Assembly (NCBI RefSeq): GCF_037392515.1
Contig: NC_090285.1
Span: forward strand, 4,901,501 to 4,965,500
Direction of reading: 5' to 3'
DNA: 64,000 nucleotides
Origin: Haliotis asinina
Lineage: Eukaryota; Mollusca; Gastropoda; Lepetellida; Haliotidae
The number at the start of each line of letters is the position of its first letter. Positions within the stretch are counted from its first letter, which is position 1. The position numbers and the translations under genes are program-made. Below the pieces are notes generated by a model. That model ran no database searches. It had not been told where the DNA came from and worked only from the letters and a program-made list of their open reading frames with translations. This document shows, piece by piece, positions 10,501 to 19,476 of this stretch.

Positions 10501-10712
10501 ATAGAAGATCCCCCTGTAGCTTTATTACCGGGAGGTGAGAAACAGTGGTATGAATCATATTGTCTGATATCAAAGTTATCCGTGGGTTTTAGATATGTTT
10601 CTTGCAAACATAATGCTGCTGGCTTGAAGTCTTGAATTAATAGTTGCAAATCATTGAAATTGTTTTTAAGGCCTCTACAGTTCCACTGAAGGATATCGAA
10701 AGAACAGCTCAT
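7581..10712 (-). CDS. LINE ORF2: endonuclease/reverse transcriptase/RNase H
   Basis: A 1043-residue open frame. The AP-endonuclease domain (about 1-215) shows N11 (QWNCRGL), E38 (LCLQET), GDLNG at 134-138 and GSDH at 208-211. The reverse transcriptase (about 490-760) shows IPIPKPG, YRPISLTS, GFRKNRSTIDH, PQGSILSVTLF and motif C FVDD at 668-671. The RNase H start is visible at FTDESK, TAEANAIL and FSDSLSCL. Motif A reads FFYLEKAYD: the catalytic Asp is Tyr580 (GAT to TAT), so reverse transcription should be abolished. The start codon overlaps the ORF1 stop as ATGA (10712-10709), suggesting coupled reinitiation as known for some LINEs. The frame stops early in RNase H because of a frameshift. 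Confidence 0.9.
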   Translation of the reverse strand: MSCSFDILQWNCRGLKNNFNDLQLLIQDFKPAALCLQETYLKPTDNFDIRQYDSYHCFSPPGNKATGGSSILVKQGTIHSLVPLTTPLQAVAVRVTLHIVITLCSLYIQPSSTLQQSDHQILYDQLPKPCIIMGDLNGHNPLWGSSNTNGKGKILEDFFTNTDLCIFNDNSHTYLHPATGSYSSLDLSVADSSLYNEFEWSVHDDLCGSDHFPTILSAINPSDAAPLSRWNFNKADWSLFETLCTNRLKPEFFLNVSDPIQMFSDELNMIADDCIPKSSMVPHIRKPWFTIDCKQARRARKKAEKYFRRHPTVHNLNQFKISNAKARRTFQQSKRQSWRNYVSRINSRTPISKVWNMVKKIKGKGSKCSVHHLKEGDTLLTEKADIANKLGETLAKQSSSSNYSPTFQKFKNHQEKKNINFNSDNGEDYNELFSIHELIAALGQAHDTASGPDNIHYQLLKHLPESCLQTLLNIFDSIWTSGNFPPSWRNAIIIPIPKPGRDHTDPSNYRPISLTSCVCKTMERMVNNRLTWFLETNNLITNIQCGFRKNRSTIDHLVRLESFVKNAFINKQHAVSIFFYLEKAYDTTWKHGILKDLHDFGLRGRLPLFIAQFLQGRQFQVRVGSTLSDHYNQDQGVPQGSILSVTLFSIKINSLSKVLNDSKDGSLFVDDFNISCRGKNMHTIERQMQVCLNKINKWCLENGLKFSKTKTNCIHFCRKYKPHKDPELFLNGTPIKVVKEAKFLGLIFDSHLTFLPHIKSLKTKCLKALDLLKIVSNSKWGGDQATLLHLYRSLVRSKLDYGSIIYGGACNSNLKLLDSIHHQGLRLCLGSFRTSPIDSLYVEADEPSLTQRRIKLALQYITKLYSNESNPAFNCVFDPLYEHLYNKKPSLVPPLGHRIKPFISAAGIELKSIAPSRLLSSPPWQLVRPQVDLTLTKLKKSDTNELQYKQGFMQLKNNYSTYKSLFTDESKDGGTVACATVIGSRTISSRLPDNSSIFTAEANAILTGLQYIQRHPNHVQYIIFSDSLSCLQAIKNCLVNIHF

Positions 10713-11968
10713 GGAGGCTGAACTGGAGATCGTGATCTCGAGGAAGATCCTCTCCGCTGAGTTGTCGGAGAAGGAGTGACTTCCATGTCTAGAGGTTCAA
10801 AGTTGTTATGAACCTCTACAGGGGATGTTAATGGGGAAGGGACCTCTACATGTTTGAGGGTCCTAGATCCTTTCTTCTTTGATTGTTTCTTTTCCTTGTT
10901 AGTAAGTTTTACACTATTTTGTGAGTTTTCCACTGTTTCGGGCCCTCGAGCAAGCTGAGGTCCAGATTGAAGAACAGTCTGTGAAGCTGATGTTGATGAC
11001 TTGTTGCCTTCAGGAGTCACTGATTGCTTATCAGTGACCCAGCAGATGTCTGTCTGACATGCTCTGTCAACTTTGCTCTGTGAAGAGGTAACAGCAGCAG
11101 AGTAAGAGTGAGAAGCTGACTGAATTGGGTGAGTCTGAGTTGTCAGTAATTTTATTGCCTCTGAAAAAGAAATATTATTTGTATACTTCAGTTTGATAAT
11201 CTGGGATTGCTTCTGAAAGAATGGACAGGATTTTGAAGAAGAGAAGTGGTCACCGTTGCAGTTAGCACACTTGATATCGTCTGTACAGGTATCCATACTT
11301 TCATGAGTTTTGCTGCAACGACAGCATGTTGGAGATTTAGTGCAGGACCTGGCCCCGTGTCCAAACTTCTGACAGTTATAACAACGGAGTGGAGTCGGTA
11401 TGTACACATCGACTTCAATGTTGAAATAACCAGCCTTAATTGATGATGGTACTTTTGGTAAGGCAAAGGTAAGGAGATATGTTGTCGTTTGAACAATCCT
11501 GTCTTGCTCCTTCCTAGTAAATCTCTTCACAGATGTTACTCCTTGAGACTTCAGCTCTATCGCTATCTCATCCTCGGACATGTCAGACAGACATCTAGTG
11601 CGATCACGGATTACACCTCTACAAGAATTTAGAGATTTGTGTACCGAGACAGAAATTTCAGTGGTTCCAAAATGGCTTGCTTTGAGTAAATTGATAGACT
11701 GTTGACGTCTTGAACATTCAACCAGCAGGGATCCATTTCGTAAACGCGATACGTTCTTAACATCTCCACAAATCCCTTTAACAGCTTTAGAAACAACAAA
11801 AGGATTAATCTTAAGGGGTGTATCATTAATTCCATTGACCACCAGAAACCGCGGCCATGAGTCAGCATTATCCTGTGAGACACTGTCATCATCAGATGAA
11901 ATGATTTCTGTATCTAGATGCCTTCTTTTACTTTTCGATCGTGAACCAGTGTATTGTAAGGTTGCCAT
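10709..11968 (-). CDS. LINE ORF1: RNA-binding protein with CCHC knuckles
   Basis: A 419-residue open frame. Three zinc knuckles lie at about 196-209 (CYNCQKFGHGARSC), 215-228 (CCRCSKTHESMDTC) and 234-248 (CANCNGDHFSSSKSC). An N-terminal part (about 38-190) resembles the domain upstream of the knuckles in jockey/I-type ORF1 proteins. The C-terminal third is Ser/Thr/Lys-rich and ends in SRSRSPVQPP. It would bind the element's RNA to form the transposition particle. The frame is intact and its stop overlaps the ORF2 start by four bases. Confidence 0.88.
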   Translation of the reverse strand: MATLQYTGSRSKSKRRHLDTEIISSDDDSVSQDNADSWPRFLVVNGINDTPLKINPFVVSKAVKGICGDVKNVSRLRNGSLLVECSRRQQSINLLKASHFGTTEISVSVHKSLNSCRGVIRDRTRCLSDMSEDEIAIELKSQGVTSVKRFTRKEQDRIVQTTTYLLTFALPKVPSSIKAGYFNIEVDVYIPTPLRCYNCQKFGHGARSCTKSPTCCRCSKTHESMDTCTDDIKCANCNGDHFSSSKSCPFFQKQSQIIKLKYTNNISFSEAIKLLTTQTHPIQSASHSYSAAVTSSQSKVDRACQTDICWVTDKQSVTPEGNKSSTSASQTVLQSGPQLARGPETVENSQNSVKLTNKEKKQSKKKGSRTLKHVEVPSPLTSPVEVHNNFEPLDMEVTPSPTTQRRGSSSRSRSPVQPP

Positions 11969-12633
11969 AATATGGAAAAAGATTCAACATCCCTGCTCCC
12001 CACCCACCATGGAGTGTCAACAAGGACGGTGTCGAAGTGGAAGCCACCTACAAGCACCAGGGTTACAGGGATGCTATACTCCAGCAAAAGAGACACAGGT
12101 AGCTACAATAGTCAAACAGAGTGAAAGTAAGGCTGGTTCCGCCCTAGACATTTACCTGATGACAAGTAGAACCCGGAGGTCAATAATGCCAGATTGGCCC
12201 ATGAGCCACCGCCTTCTGGCACAGGACTCGAGGCAAATTTATGTTACAATCATTTCTGTACTAGAAATCAAGATGACCAATACCCAATAAGATAAATGTG
12301 CAAAACAAAATTGCTATGCACAGGGCATGGCGTGACCAGCCGATTGATAGAATCGGGCCGATTCTACCACCCGTCTAGGTGAAGTAAGGGCCAAAGTGGT
12401 GTGTTGAGCAACAGGAACACGGCTCCAGGCTCCTACTGCCCTCAACCACCAGACTACCGTCCTCCACCGACGCGGGACGCAACCCACGGCAAACAGGTTG
12501 CCCAATTCGGTCGCTCCTTGCGACCAGCAATGGGGTGCTATGGACCTATTTGACCCGGGTCCACACGGGGGTTTGAACAGCTCTTAGCGTTACCCAGCAC
12601 CCACCAAGAGGAGGTGGCTGTTCACGGGTGCCA
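11969..12633 (-). promoter_or_regulatory. LINE 5' untranslated region
   Basis: 665 bp from the element's 5' end to the ORF1 start, GC-richer than its surroundings, with no long open frame in sense. LINEs of this group carry an internal promoter here. I see a short hairpin, TCGCTCCTTGCGACC, at about 12510 but no diagnostic motif. Confidence 0.5.
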
Positions 12634-12674
12634 ACCAGAAATAAGGCAACTGTTGTAAATCCAGAATCCCACAT

Positions 12675-13560
12675 GATGATTGTGCGCTGGTTTCCAACCT
12701 GTGTGAAAGCTGACTGGAGAGAGCAAGACTATGTATCATAATGACATGTGATCCAGTCGTCTAAGTTGCAGCTATTCGCGGTGTAGAGTTGCGTCCCTTG
12801 AGCACACCTATGAAACCTATGAGTTTTGTTTCGGATCCTGGTTTGCTATAAGTTCGTTTCTAGGTTTGTCGCCACCACGTTTCTTTCACCATAATGGTAA
12901 AGTTTGAGCCCTCCTACATTGATCTAACGACGTGATGTAAGCGGAATACTGCTAAAAGCGGCTTTAACTAATTAGCTCATAACTCAATTTTCCTCTGAAC
13001 CTTAGCTACAGTGCGCTGTGCAGCTTTACACAGGTTAGACACTCCACAAGACCCGTGTTTTTTATCATGATTCATAACTCCCCTTGGAAGGAGCCACTCA
13101 ACCCCACTGGGCACCCAAGCTGGCAATCAGCTCATTTAATGGGTATAACCTGTCAGGGGCATTGTACATGTGGGTATTTGGTTCAGCGGAGGTCAGAGGG
13201 TAGCAGAGAGGGAAGGGGAATGAAGTTAGTTATAATGGTAATATAGTAATAGTCCGCTTATATGGAGCTCATATCCAGGCACATTGCTTGCTCATGGCAC
13301 AATGTACATTACTAACCTCCAGTCAAAGGACGCTATCATACTTCCCAATGCTTCTTCAGCTCACTGGGGATCATACAGCTATGCTGTCTCGTAGACACAA
13401 TGAACTGAACACTCACAGTACCAGCACATGCCCACGGGCACCCATTTTACAGCTGGGTGAACTGACACAATGTGGATCTAGAAACCTCGTCTAAGAGTGC
13501 TACGCAAGTGTGCCCACCTTGGGACCTGAACCAAGGTGCCTCCACCAGGGAGGAGACCCG
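12675..13560. other. P450 A upstream flank, noncoding
   Basis: The flank is colinear with 50200-52000 of copy B except for a 0.9-kb gap at 12731. 12735-13020 is also distantly related to 300-530, 42600-42870 and 58500-58735, showing that the left ends of the duplicons derive from a P450 upstream region. No gene is seen. Confidence 0.6.
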
Positions 13561-13574
13561 TGTAGAATATGTCT

Positions 13575-13815
13575 TCAGGGGTCGAATATGTCGTCTGCAA
13601 CCCATGCTTCCAACAAAAGGCGACTATGCTTGTCGTAAGAGGCGACTAACGCGATTGAGAAGTAGGGCTCGTTGAATTGGTTGACACGTCATTGGTTCCA
13701 AAATGCGAAGGTCGATGCTCATGCTATTGATCACCGAATTGTCTGGTCTTACTCTTGATTATTTACATGCCGTCGCCATATAGCTGAAATTTTGCTCAAT
13801 GAATGCATATAAAGA
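13575..13815 (+). repeat. Gastropod-type SINE (copy A)
   Basis: It contains CAACCCATGCTT, TCGTAAGAGGCGACTAACG, GATTATTTACATGCC and CATATAGCTGAAATTTTGC near its 3' end. It is the same family as 36768-37022 and is paired with 52015-52252 in copy B. 13816-14215 to its right shows nothing recognisable. Confidence 0.8.
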
Positions 13816-14215
13816 AGCGCCTTCATTTACACTTTTAACTCAAGCGATACTACGATACTTAAACTTCCATATGTATCGCGACAGGGTATGGATTTGACTT
13901 CAGCAATGAAATACCCACATTTAAATTGTGTCGAAATATGATCAGTTCGGTGCAGAAATTCACGAAAGATTCGTCTTCAGAAAGTATTATGCATTGTAAG
14001 TGTATAATCGATCGAAAGCTTCATTTCATCGTTCCCTGAATACGTAGATCGATGCTCATGGCATCAACCACTGGGTTGTTTGGTCCAGACGACGTTTTTC
14101 AAAGACTATTGTTGTATGAGCGTGTCTTTCGATACCAGGGAAACAAATACGTCATTGTCTAAGGTGTCGTTGGAGGAAAGTTGTATTTCTCAGAAGCAAG
14201 CAAACTCTTTAGTGT

Positions 14216-14361
14216 GTGAGCGAGTTGGGTTTTACGCCGCCTTTAGCAATATTCCAGCAATATTGTGGCGGGAGACATTAGGAATGGATCGAAACGTGGC
14301 CTCCGACATGACAAGCCAATGCTTTAACCATAGGGCTACCACGCCGCCCCGACGATCTCAT
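14216..14361 (-). repeat. Second SINE-like repeat (TTTTACGCCGC type, copy A)
   Basis: The plus strand reads GAGCGAGTTGGGTTTTACGC, then AGCAATATTCCAGCAATATT, then GCTTTAACCATAGGGCTACC and GCCGCCCCGACGATC. The left part shares the tail design of the LINE and the main SINE but the body differs, so it is a separate family. Its copy B counterpart is 52965-53106. 14366-14807 beyond it holds nothing recognisable. Confidence 0.65.
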
Positions 14362-14809
14362 TAAGAGACGGCAACCTATTATTGTTATATAAAAACAATA
14401 TTCATTCGCCATGACACTATTATGAGAGACTCTTATCTTTTCCAAGGTAAATTCCTATAAGACGTTTCACGCTAATGATCTATTTACTGCACTATGACCA
14501 GTGCAACGTCGGCACAGTGGTTTTGTGTCTAGCTACAGTGCATTCAGGGACTTCAGATGAAACTGATCATTGAGGTATAACTGTGTTCCAAATGTCATGT
14601 TTAATGCTGATTTTGGTAGGACAACTGTTCCAATGAATGAGAAAGTTCGAATTCTAATCCTATATCCTGCTTAGGTTAGTTGTGTCTAGGTGAATTGCCC
14701 CCTTATCCCCTATCGTCATACCAGTCATACGCTTAGGGTGGATGGACCCTCACTCTTTGTCATTACTTCATACACTGATGCACATTGTGAAATCGGTTAC
14801 CACATGTTA

Positions 14810-15040
14810 CAGTCAGATTGTGAAACCAGTCATTTCGTGAAATGACTAAAAATGCCGGTCATTTCGTGAAATAACTAAGAGGGCGAGCCATTTCATGTCA
14901 TTTAGTGTAACAACAACCAGTACACAGTTATTGTCTGGTGTGGCTGCTTTCGACACTGCAAGTGTCAAAGTGTCAAAATGACGCAAAATGGCTGGCCCTC
15001 TTAGTCATTTTACGAAATGACTGATTGCACAACCTGACTG
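14810..15040. mobile_element. MITE with TA target duplication (copy A)
   Basis: A 231-bp element with terminal inverted repeats of about 55 bp: CAGTCAGATTGTGAAACCAG at the left, the complement of CTGATTGCACAACCTGACTG at the right. TA flanks it at 14808-14809 and 15041-15042. CAGT termini with TA duplication fit Tc1/mariner-type MITEs. Internal palindromes CATTTCGTGAAATG lie inside the arms. There is no coding capacity. Its outer edge coincides with the right end of duplicon A. Confidence 0.8.
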
Positions 15041-16440
15041 TAACATATACAATGTACCATAGCGTCTTTCTGATTAGTCATATATTTACAACTTAAATCC
15101 CAGATAGGGAATTCTTTAGAAGCTGACACGGTTCCAGTTTGATATTAGTTTTGCTGAGCCTTTGATGAGGCCGCCATTTTGATCATAAATGGATCTAACA
15201 AAACATGTGGCAAATGTTTTGTAGATTCCTTTGGCCTAATTTGTGGTATGATGTTGATAAAACTTTGCAGCATCTATCATTTCTACGAAACGGATGGCAA
15301 AATACCAACTGTACCATTAAAAACATTCCGAACTTTGAAGAGACATTCAGCAGTGTCATAATTGATCAGGTTGGTCCTTTACATATCGTTTGGGATGAGG
15401 CCCATGGCCAGAATACCGCACTGTCATTATTCTACAGGATTCTGAAAACTCCATGACTTGACCCATTCCGTTCCCACAGAGGTTACTTGTCATATCTTCC
15501 TACGAACCTCTGTTCTAATACGGCCATATTTCGCAGTTCTCATAAAATCCCTTAGCGGCAAAATATGTCAGATTTATCTCCCTTTTTATCTGTCCAATCA
15601 GAACACGTGTTACATCGACTTAGATTGCAAGCAATGTGGAGAAATATAAATGGCATGATTGAGTTCTGTCTAGAAGAAACATTGGAGTATCGCGCTCGGG
15701 AAGAGGTTCTAGTTTTCACAGAAATTACCGAGATCTTTCGAACGATCACTTTTGAAACAAAGTCGCTGACTGCACTACTAAATCTGATTGCCTCCAATCA
15801 CTAGTCTTGAATACTCGCACTATGAAAGGTTACATACGAAGATGTGACAAGTTACCACTGTGGGAAGAGAATGGACTTTGCACAGGAAGCAACTGCACGT
15901 GAGTCGAAAGAATGGCGAAATTTATACCAGTGGTCTATGTTCATATAACATTCTCGCTAAAAACAAAAATGAACACTTGAATACGGATAACTCATTTTTA
16001 AAGTGTGTTCGGTGGTACATAACAAGCCGACCAGACGAGAAGGATTTTTATGATTATGTTGAGAACTTTGTAAAGGCATTAACTGATCATTTGATCTTGA
16101 AACGATTGATAACGTAGACAGTGATAGTACTCTGCAAGAAACATGTCATGCACTTAATGATGCGGATAACTGGAATACGGATTGAATTTTTTAAGGATGC
16201 TCCACAAAAGTGTCTTCATTTACTATGTAGCTTATTTAATTTGACTCTGTATACTGGCGTTTACCAGAAAGAATGGATTTTGGGAGTACTTATTCCATTT
16301 CATGAAATATTCCATTTCACGAAAAGGGTAGCGCAGCTGATCCTGCTAACTGCAGACTCATATTCTCTTTAGAGGGTTTTGGGGAAATCTTTCCCCAAAT
16401 TTTGTGCTGAAGGTCAAATGATTGTTCAGTGCTCTTGCGA
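15041..16440 (+). other. Degenerate, possibly once-coding tract, unrecognised
   Basis: Several short plus-strand frames (15205-15456, 15565-15804, 15860-16117) have ordinary protein-like composition, with pieces such as VGPLHIVWDEAHGQ and RPDEKDFYDYVENFVKAL. No domain is recognised and no frame is long. It may be a worn gene or transposon. It lies next to Tc1 fossils. Confidence 0.25.
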
Positions 16441-16466
16441 TAGTTGACAATCTTATATTTGGTGTC

Positions 16467-17478
16467 ATGCCTAGATTTACTGAGGCTCAGCGCAACAATG
16501 CGATTCGTCAATTGGAGGCTGGGGAGTCTCAGCCTGCGATTGAAAGCAACTGAATGTGTCACAGAGTACCATACCATGACTTTGGCATCGCTTTCGGCAG
16601 CAAGGATCAACACGTGATCGCCCGAGGTCAGGTTAGCCCCGTGTGGCCACACCCACTCAGGACAGGTTTATTCGGCTTCGACATTTGCGGAACAGGTTCA
16701 CCACGGCATCCTCAACAACATCGGTAGTGCCAGGACTCAGAGCAATTTCTGATCAGACCGCCAGGAACCGCTTACGTGAGGCTGGTATTCGTTCCAGACG
16801 ACCTTTGCGAGGACCTGCCCTTACATGTCAACATCGGTAACAATGCTGCGACGTCCCGACAGAAGAGCAGGTGTATATCAAGTCGTAACGAACGCTACGC
16901 TGCAAATTGTGTACAGGAATTGGACAGACTTGGTGATGGAAGTGTGGTGATTTGGGCTGGATTCTCACACAGTGGCAGGGCAGATCTCATTCAGGTCCAG
17001 GGCAATTTGACAGTTCAACGTTACCGTGATGAAATCATCAGGCCTCATGTTCTTCCTTCTATGAACCACCAGAACGTCATTTTTCAGCATGGCCGCAGGG
17101 ATTTCGTTGCTCGGAACAACGGTCAGGTTCTTGATTGGCCCTTGATTGACAGCTACAGACGTTACCTGCTCTGTTTGTGGCCTTGAGGGATGAGTGCCAA
17201 CTCATTCCCAGACACGTCATCCGGAATCTGGTTCTGTCTATGGGACGCTTATGCCAAGCAACCGTTGATGCTAATGGTGGCAACACAAAATACTGACTGC
17301 TCTAGATCTGCAACCTTGACCTTGGAACACTTGTCATTTGTGACGTACAGTTTCTTGCAGCATTGAACCGTTAATGTTCATTCAGGTTTTCTTCATGACT
17401 ACCCTGTACTACTGAACCTTAAGTGTATAAACTGATAACAATTTTCAGTTACGCGTTTCTTTTTTTTGAGTAGTATAT
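16467..17478 (+). mobile_element. Tc1/mariner-type transposon fossil 1
   Basis: The start ATG at 16467 opens MPRFTEAQRNNAIRQLEAGE, a Tc1-type helix-turn-helix N-terminus. VIWAGFSHSGR and NVIFQHGRRDFVARN (catalytic FxHDNARPHxAR region, altered) follow at about 16950-17125. SMGRLCQATVDANGG ends the protein near 17296. A terminal repeat-like end, TTTTTTTTGAGTAGTATA, lies near 17460-17478. Frameshifts break the frame in at least two places, the Asp of the second catalytic motif is lost, and no left terminal repeat is visible. Confidence 0.8.
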
Positions 17479-17830
17479 ATCTTCCACATATCTTTGCATT
17501 GACGAAATGAACCACTAAGGCTGCTTTCATGGAATGCTCTGCAGTTCTCTCTGTAACGCTTGTTCAAGTTCAAGTCAGGGAGTGAACATGGAGACAGTTA
17601 ACACGAGTTTCTATAATGTTCCAAGCATGTTCAATAGTATTACGATCAGGTGATGGTGCAGGCCAGTCCAAATGTGTGATGTTGTTGATCAACACATCAT
17701 TAACAACTCTTTTTCAGGCACTTTCATCCACGGGCGGGCACTATCATCCATAAATATGAAGTTCGGACCCACATGTGGCATCAGAAAAATGATTACAGGT
17801 AGGTTTTAACCGGTCAGACTGTATGTGTGA
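17479..17830 (-). mobile_element. Tc1/mariner-type transposon fossil 2
   Basis: The minus strand reads VGPNFIFMDDSARPW near 17755-17800, then WPAPSPDRNTIEHAWN near 17640-17690, then a C-terminus like LEQALQRELQSIP. These are the second and third catalytic regions of a Tc1-type transposase, with several stops and shifts. It abuts fossil 1 at 17478 in the opposite direction, which may reflect insertion of one into the other. Confidence 0.7.
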
Positions 17831-19476
17831 AATGTGGAGCACATTCATGTAGCACATTTTGCACGTGATGGTTTGGGTGGTTGTGTTCGGGTAATGATAC
17901 CTATGTTATCAGATAACTCAATTTAACAGTCACTAGAAGTTATGCTTTCTTTGAATAGTTTCCTTTCAGAACCATACCGGCAGAAATCGGTATCAAGAAT
18001 GACAAAGACATTACAGTGAAAATTATTGTTTTTATTTTTGTGAGGAGGAGTGGGTCTCGTTGCTATACGCATGAGTCTAACTGCATATCGGGTAACACCA
18101 TTGCAGCTGGACCTAACACCACGAAGGTCAACTCGCGATGTTTCTGAACTAGAGCAGGTGTGTAATACGAGGCGAGTGTCGGCATATCGCTGAGTGGTTG
18201 AAGCTGTTTCCCATGATGTGATACAATTTGTGCATGACCGCGTATATTATTTACCCGAGAGTGCCGCCAGTCTTTTACCCCGCTTGTCCACGCTCGTGTC
18301 ATCAGTGTTAGACCATAAGCATATTCTCTTCAAAAACGTAGAGGAACTGTACTTTCAATGTACGATTGTAGAAATTGGGAGATATATGTGATTGAATCAA
18401 TGTTGATACAATAAAAATGGACGTTTTGAGAATGCATCACCACATGAATTTCATTCAAAGCAAAGCTGTTCGTTCAGTTATCCCCCTTGGTAGGTGATTG
18501 GAGTATGGCATGAAAATTTCAGGTGTACAATTTTAAGTCAGTAGTGTGTGATCTGATCCTGAAAACCCTGGCCATGCACAGATGCAAGAAAATTATCGAA
18601 AAACATGGTCTACAGTGATTTCTCGACCTGCCATGTAAAGTGTCCAGATTCATAATGACACCCCATGCACGTGTAGGAGGCTCCTACGTTGTGCACGTGC
18701 TTCCCATGCATTGTGCGTGCGTGTGGTGATAACGTGAAATGATGCTGCAATCACAAGATGAATGTCATTGTAACGTTCCTTAATTTGTTTTCTTTCTACC
18801 AGACTTCAAAGTTCAGGCTCCCCTACTTTTTTCACTTTTTTTCTTGGTCGCCATGAAAACCGTGACAGTTCTTTTTCCAGGGTTTGTTTTAAATAATGGC
18901 TTTATAACATAATTCTTTTGATAGATAAATTTTGTAGAGCGGGCTTACGTAGGTGAAACTCCTTGACAAAAAGTGCGGAAACTGAATCCGTTGTCCCTTT
19001 ACTTTCTCAAAGCTGAAATATGTGTCAGTGTATGTTGGTTAATACTACACCATAGCTGTGTATATGGGAGACGAAATTGTTGACGTACCCATAAAATAAT
19101 GAATTTTAGTGCTTTTGTACAAATGTGACAGATTTGATCGTTGGAGACCTTTCATGATGGGACATTTTCTGGAAGGTTTACTGTGCCTAAAGGACACAAA
19201 AATGAGAAGATGTCGACTAGAACTTTCCGACTTGACTTACGTATTATCTTGAACGTGTAAACCATACCAGTAAACAATGCGAAGAGCAGCATGCGGGTCA
19301 TTGGTTCATCAAGCGAAATACTGATCTGATCAACCAGCTAATTTCTGTACGAATGGGAGGCTGTATTTAGTGTTATAATTAACTTTGCAAATATACCAAC
19401 ACTCTTTCCTAACAGTTTATTTTCTCAAGAACTTAAACTGTTTTGTTAGAAACGAATGTCTATTACCTACACTCAC
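17831..19476. other. Gene-free stretch
   Basis: No supported gene, transposon or tandem repeat. Reading frames here are short and unlike known domains. Confidence 0.4.

Larger units (their letters stand above)
6466..12633 (-). mobile_element. Full-length LINE (I/Nimb-like non-LTR retrotransposon)
   Basis: A 6.17-kb insertion flanked by the 12-bp target duplication ACCAGAAATAAG (6454-6465 and 12634-12645), inserted in the sense direction in P450 A exon 1. On the minus strand it runs: 5' untranslated region (12633-11969), ORF1 with three CCHC knuckles, ORF2 with AP-type endonuclease, reverse transcriptase and RNase H, then a 3' region ending in a short ACTC-repeat tail rather than poly(A). RNase H after the reverse transcriptase and a CCHC ORF1 fit the I/Nimb group. 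It looks complete from end to end but is inactive (see ORF2). Confidence 0.93.
4086..12674 (-). pseudogene. Cytochrome P450 (CYP2-type) pseudogene A, split by a LINE
   Basis: This is a dead paralogue of genes B and D. Recognisable parts are exon 4 (4086-4264, haem-loop C half, RRICLGEAMARMEL, stop kept), a stub of exon 3 (about 4670-4691), the 5' half of exon 2 (about 4713-4978), exon 1 left part (6164-6465) and exon 1 right part with the start codon (12634-12674). It is broken by several independent lesions. About 1.1 kb covering the end of exon 2, intron 2 and nearly all of exon 3 is gone, taking the I-helix, ExxR and PxRF motifs. The remaining exon 2 has a frame-shifting indel near 4775. 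The last base of the exon 3 stub is changed so the haem-loop glycine would be serine. The exon 1 donor reads GA instead of GT at 6163-6162. The 6.2-kb LINE splits exon 1. About 0.9 kb of upstream DNA is missing. Confidence 0.92.
1..15042. repeat. Segmental duplicon copy A
   Basis: Positions 1-5733 match 58210-64000 almost base for base; only about three substitutions are visible in the first 1.2 kb, and length differences sit in tandem repeats. The same stretch, and on to 15042, also matches copy B (42283-54350) at clearly lower identity. Relative to B, copy A carries the 6.2-kb LINE insertion at 6466-12633, lacks about 0.9 kb of P450 upstream DNA at 12731, and lacks 0.4 kb present in B at 53303-53683. 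The copy begins before the window. Confidence 0.9.
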
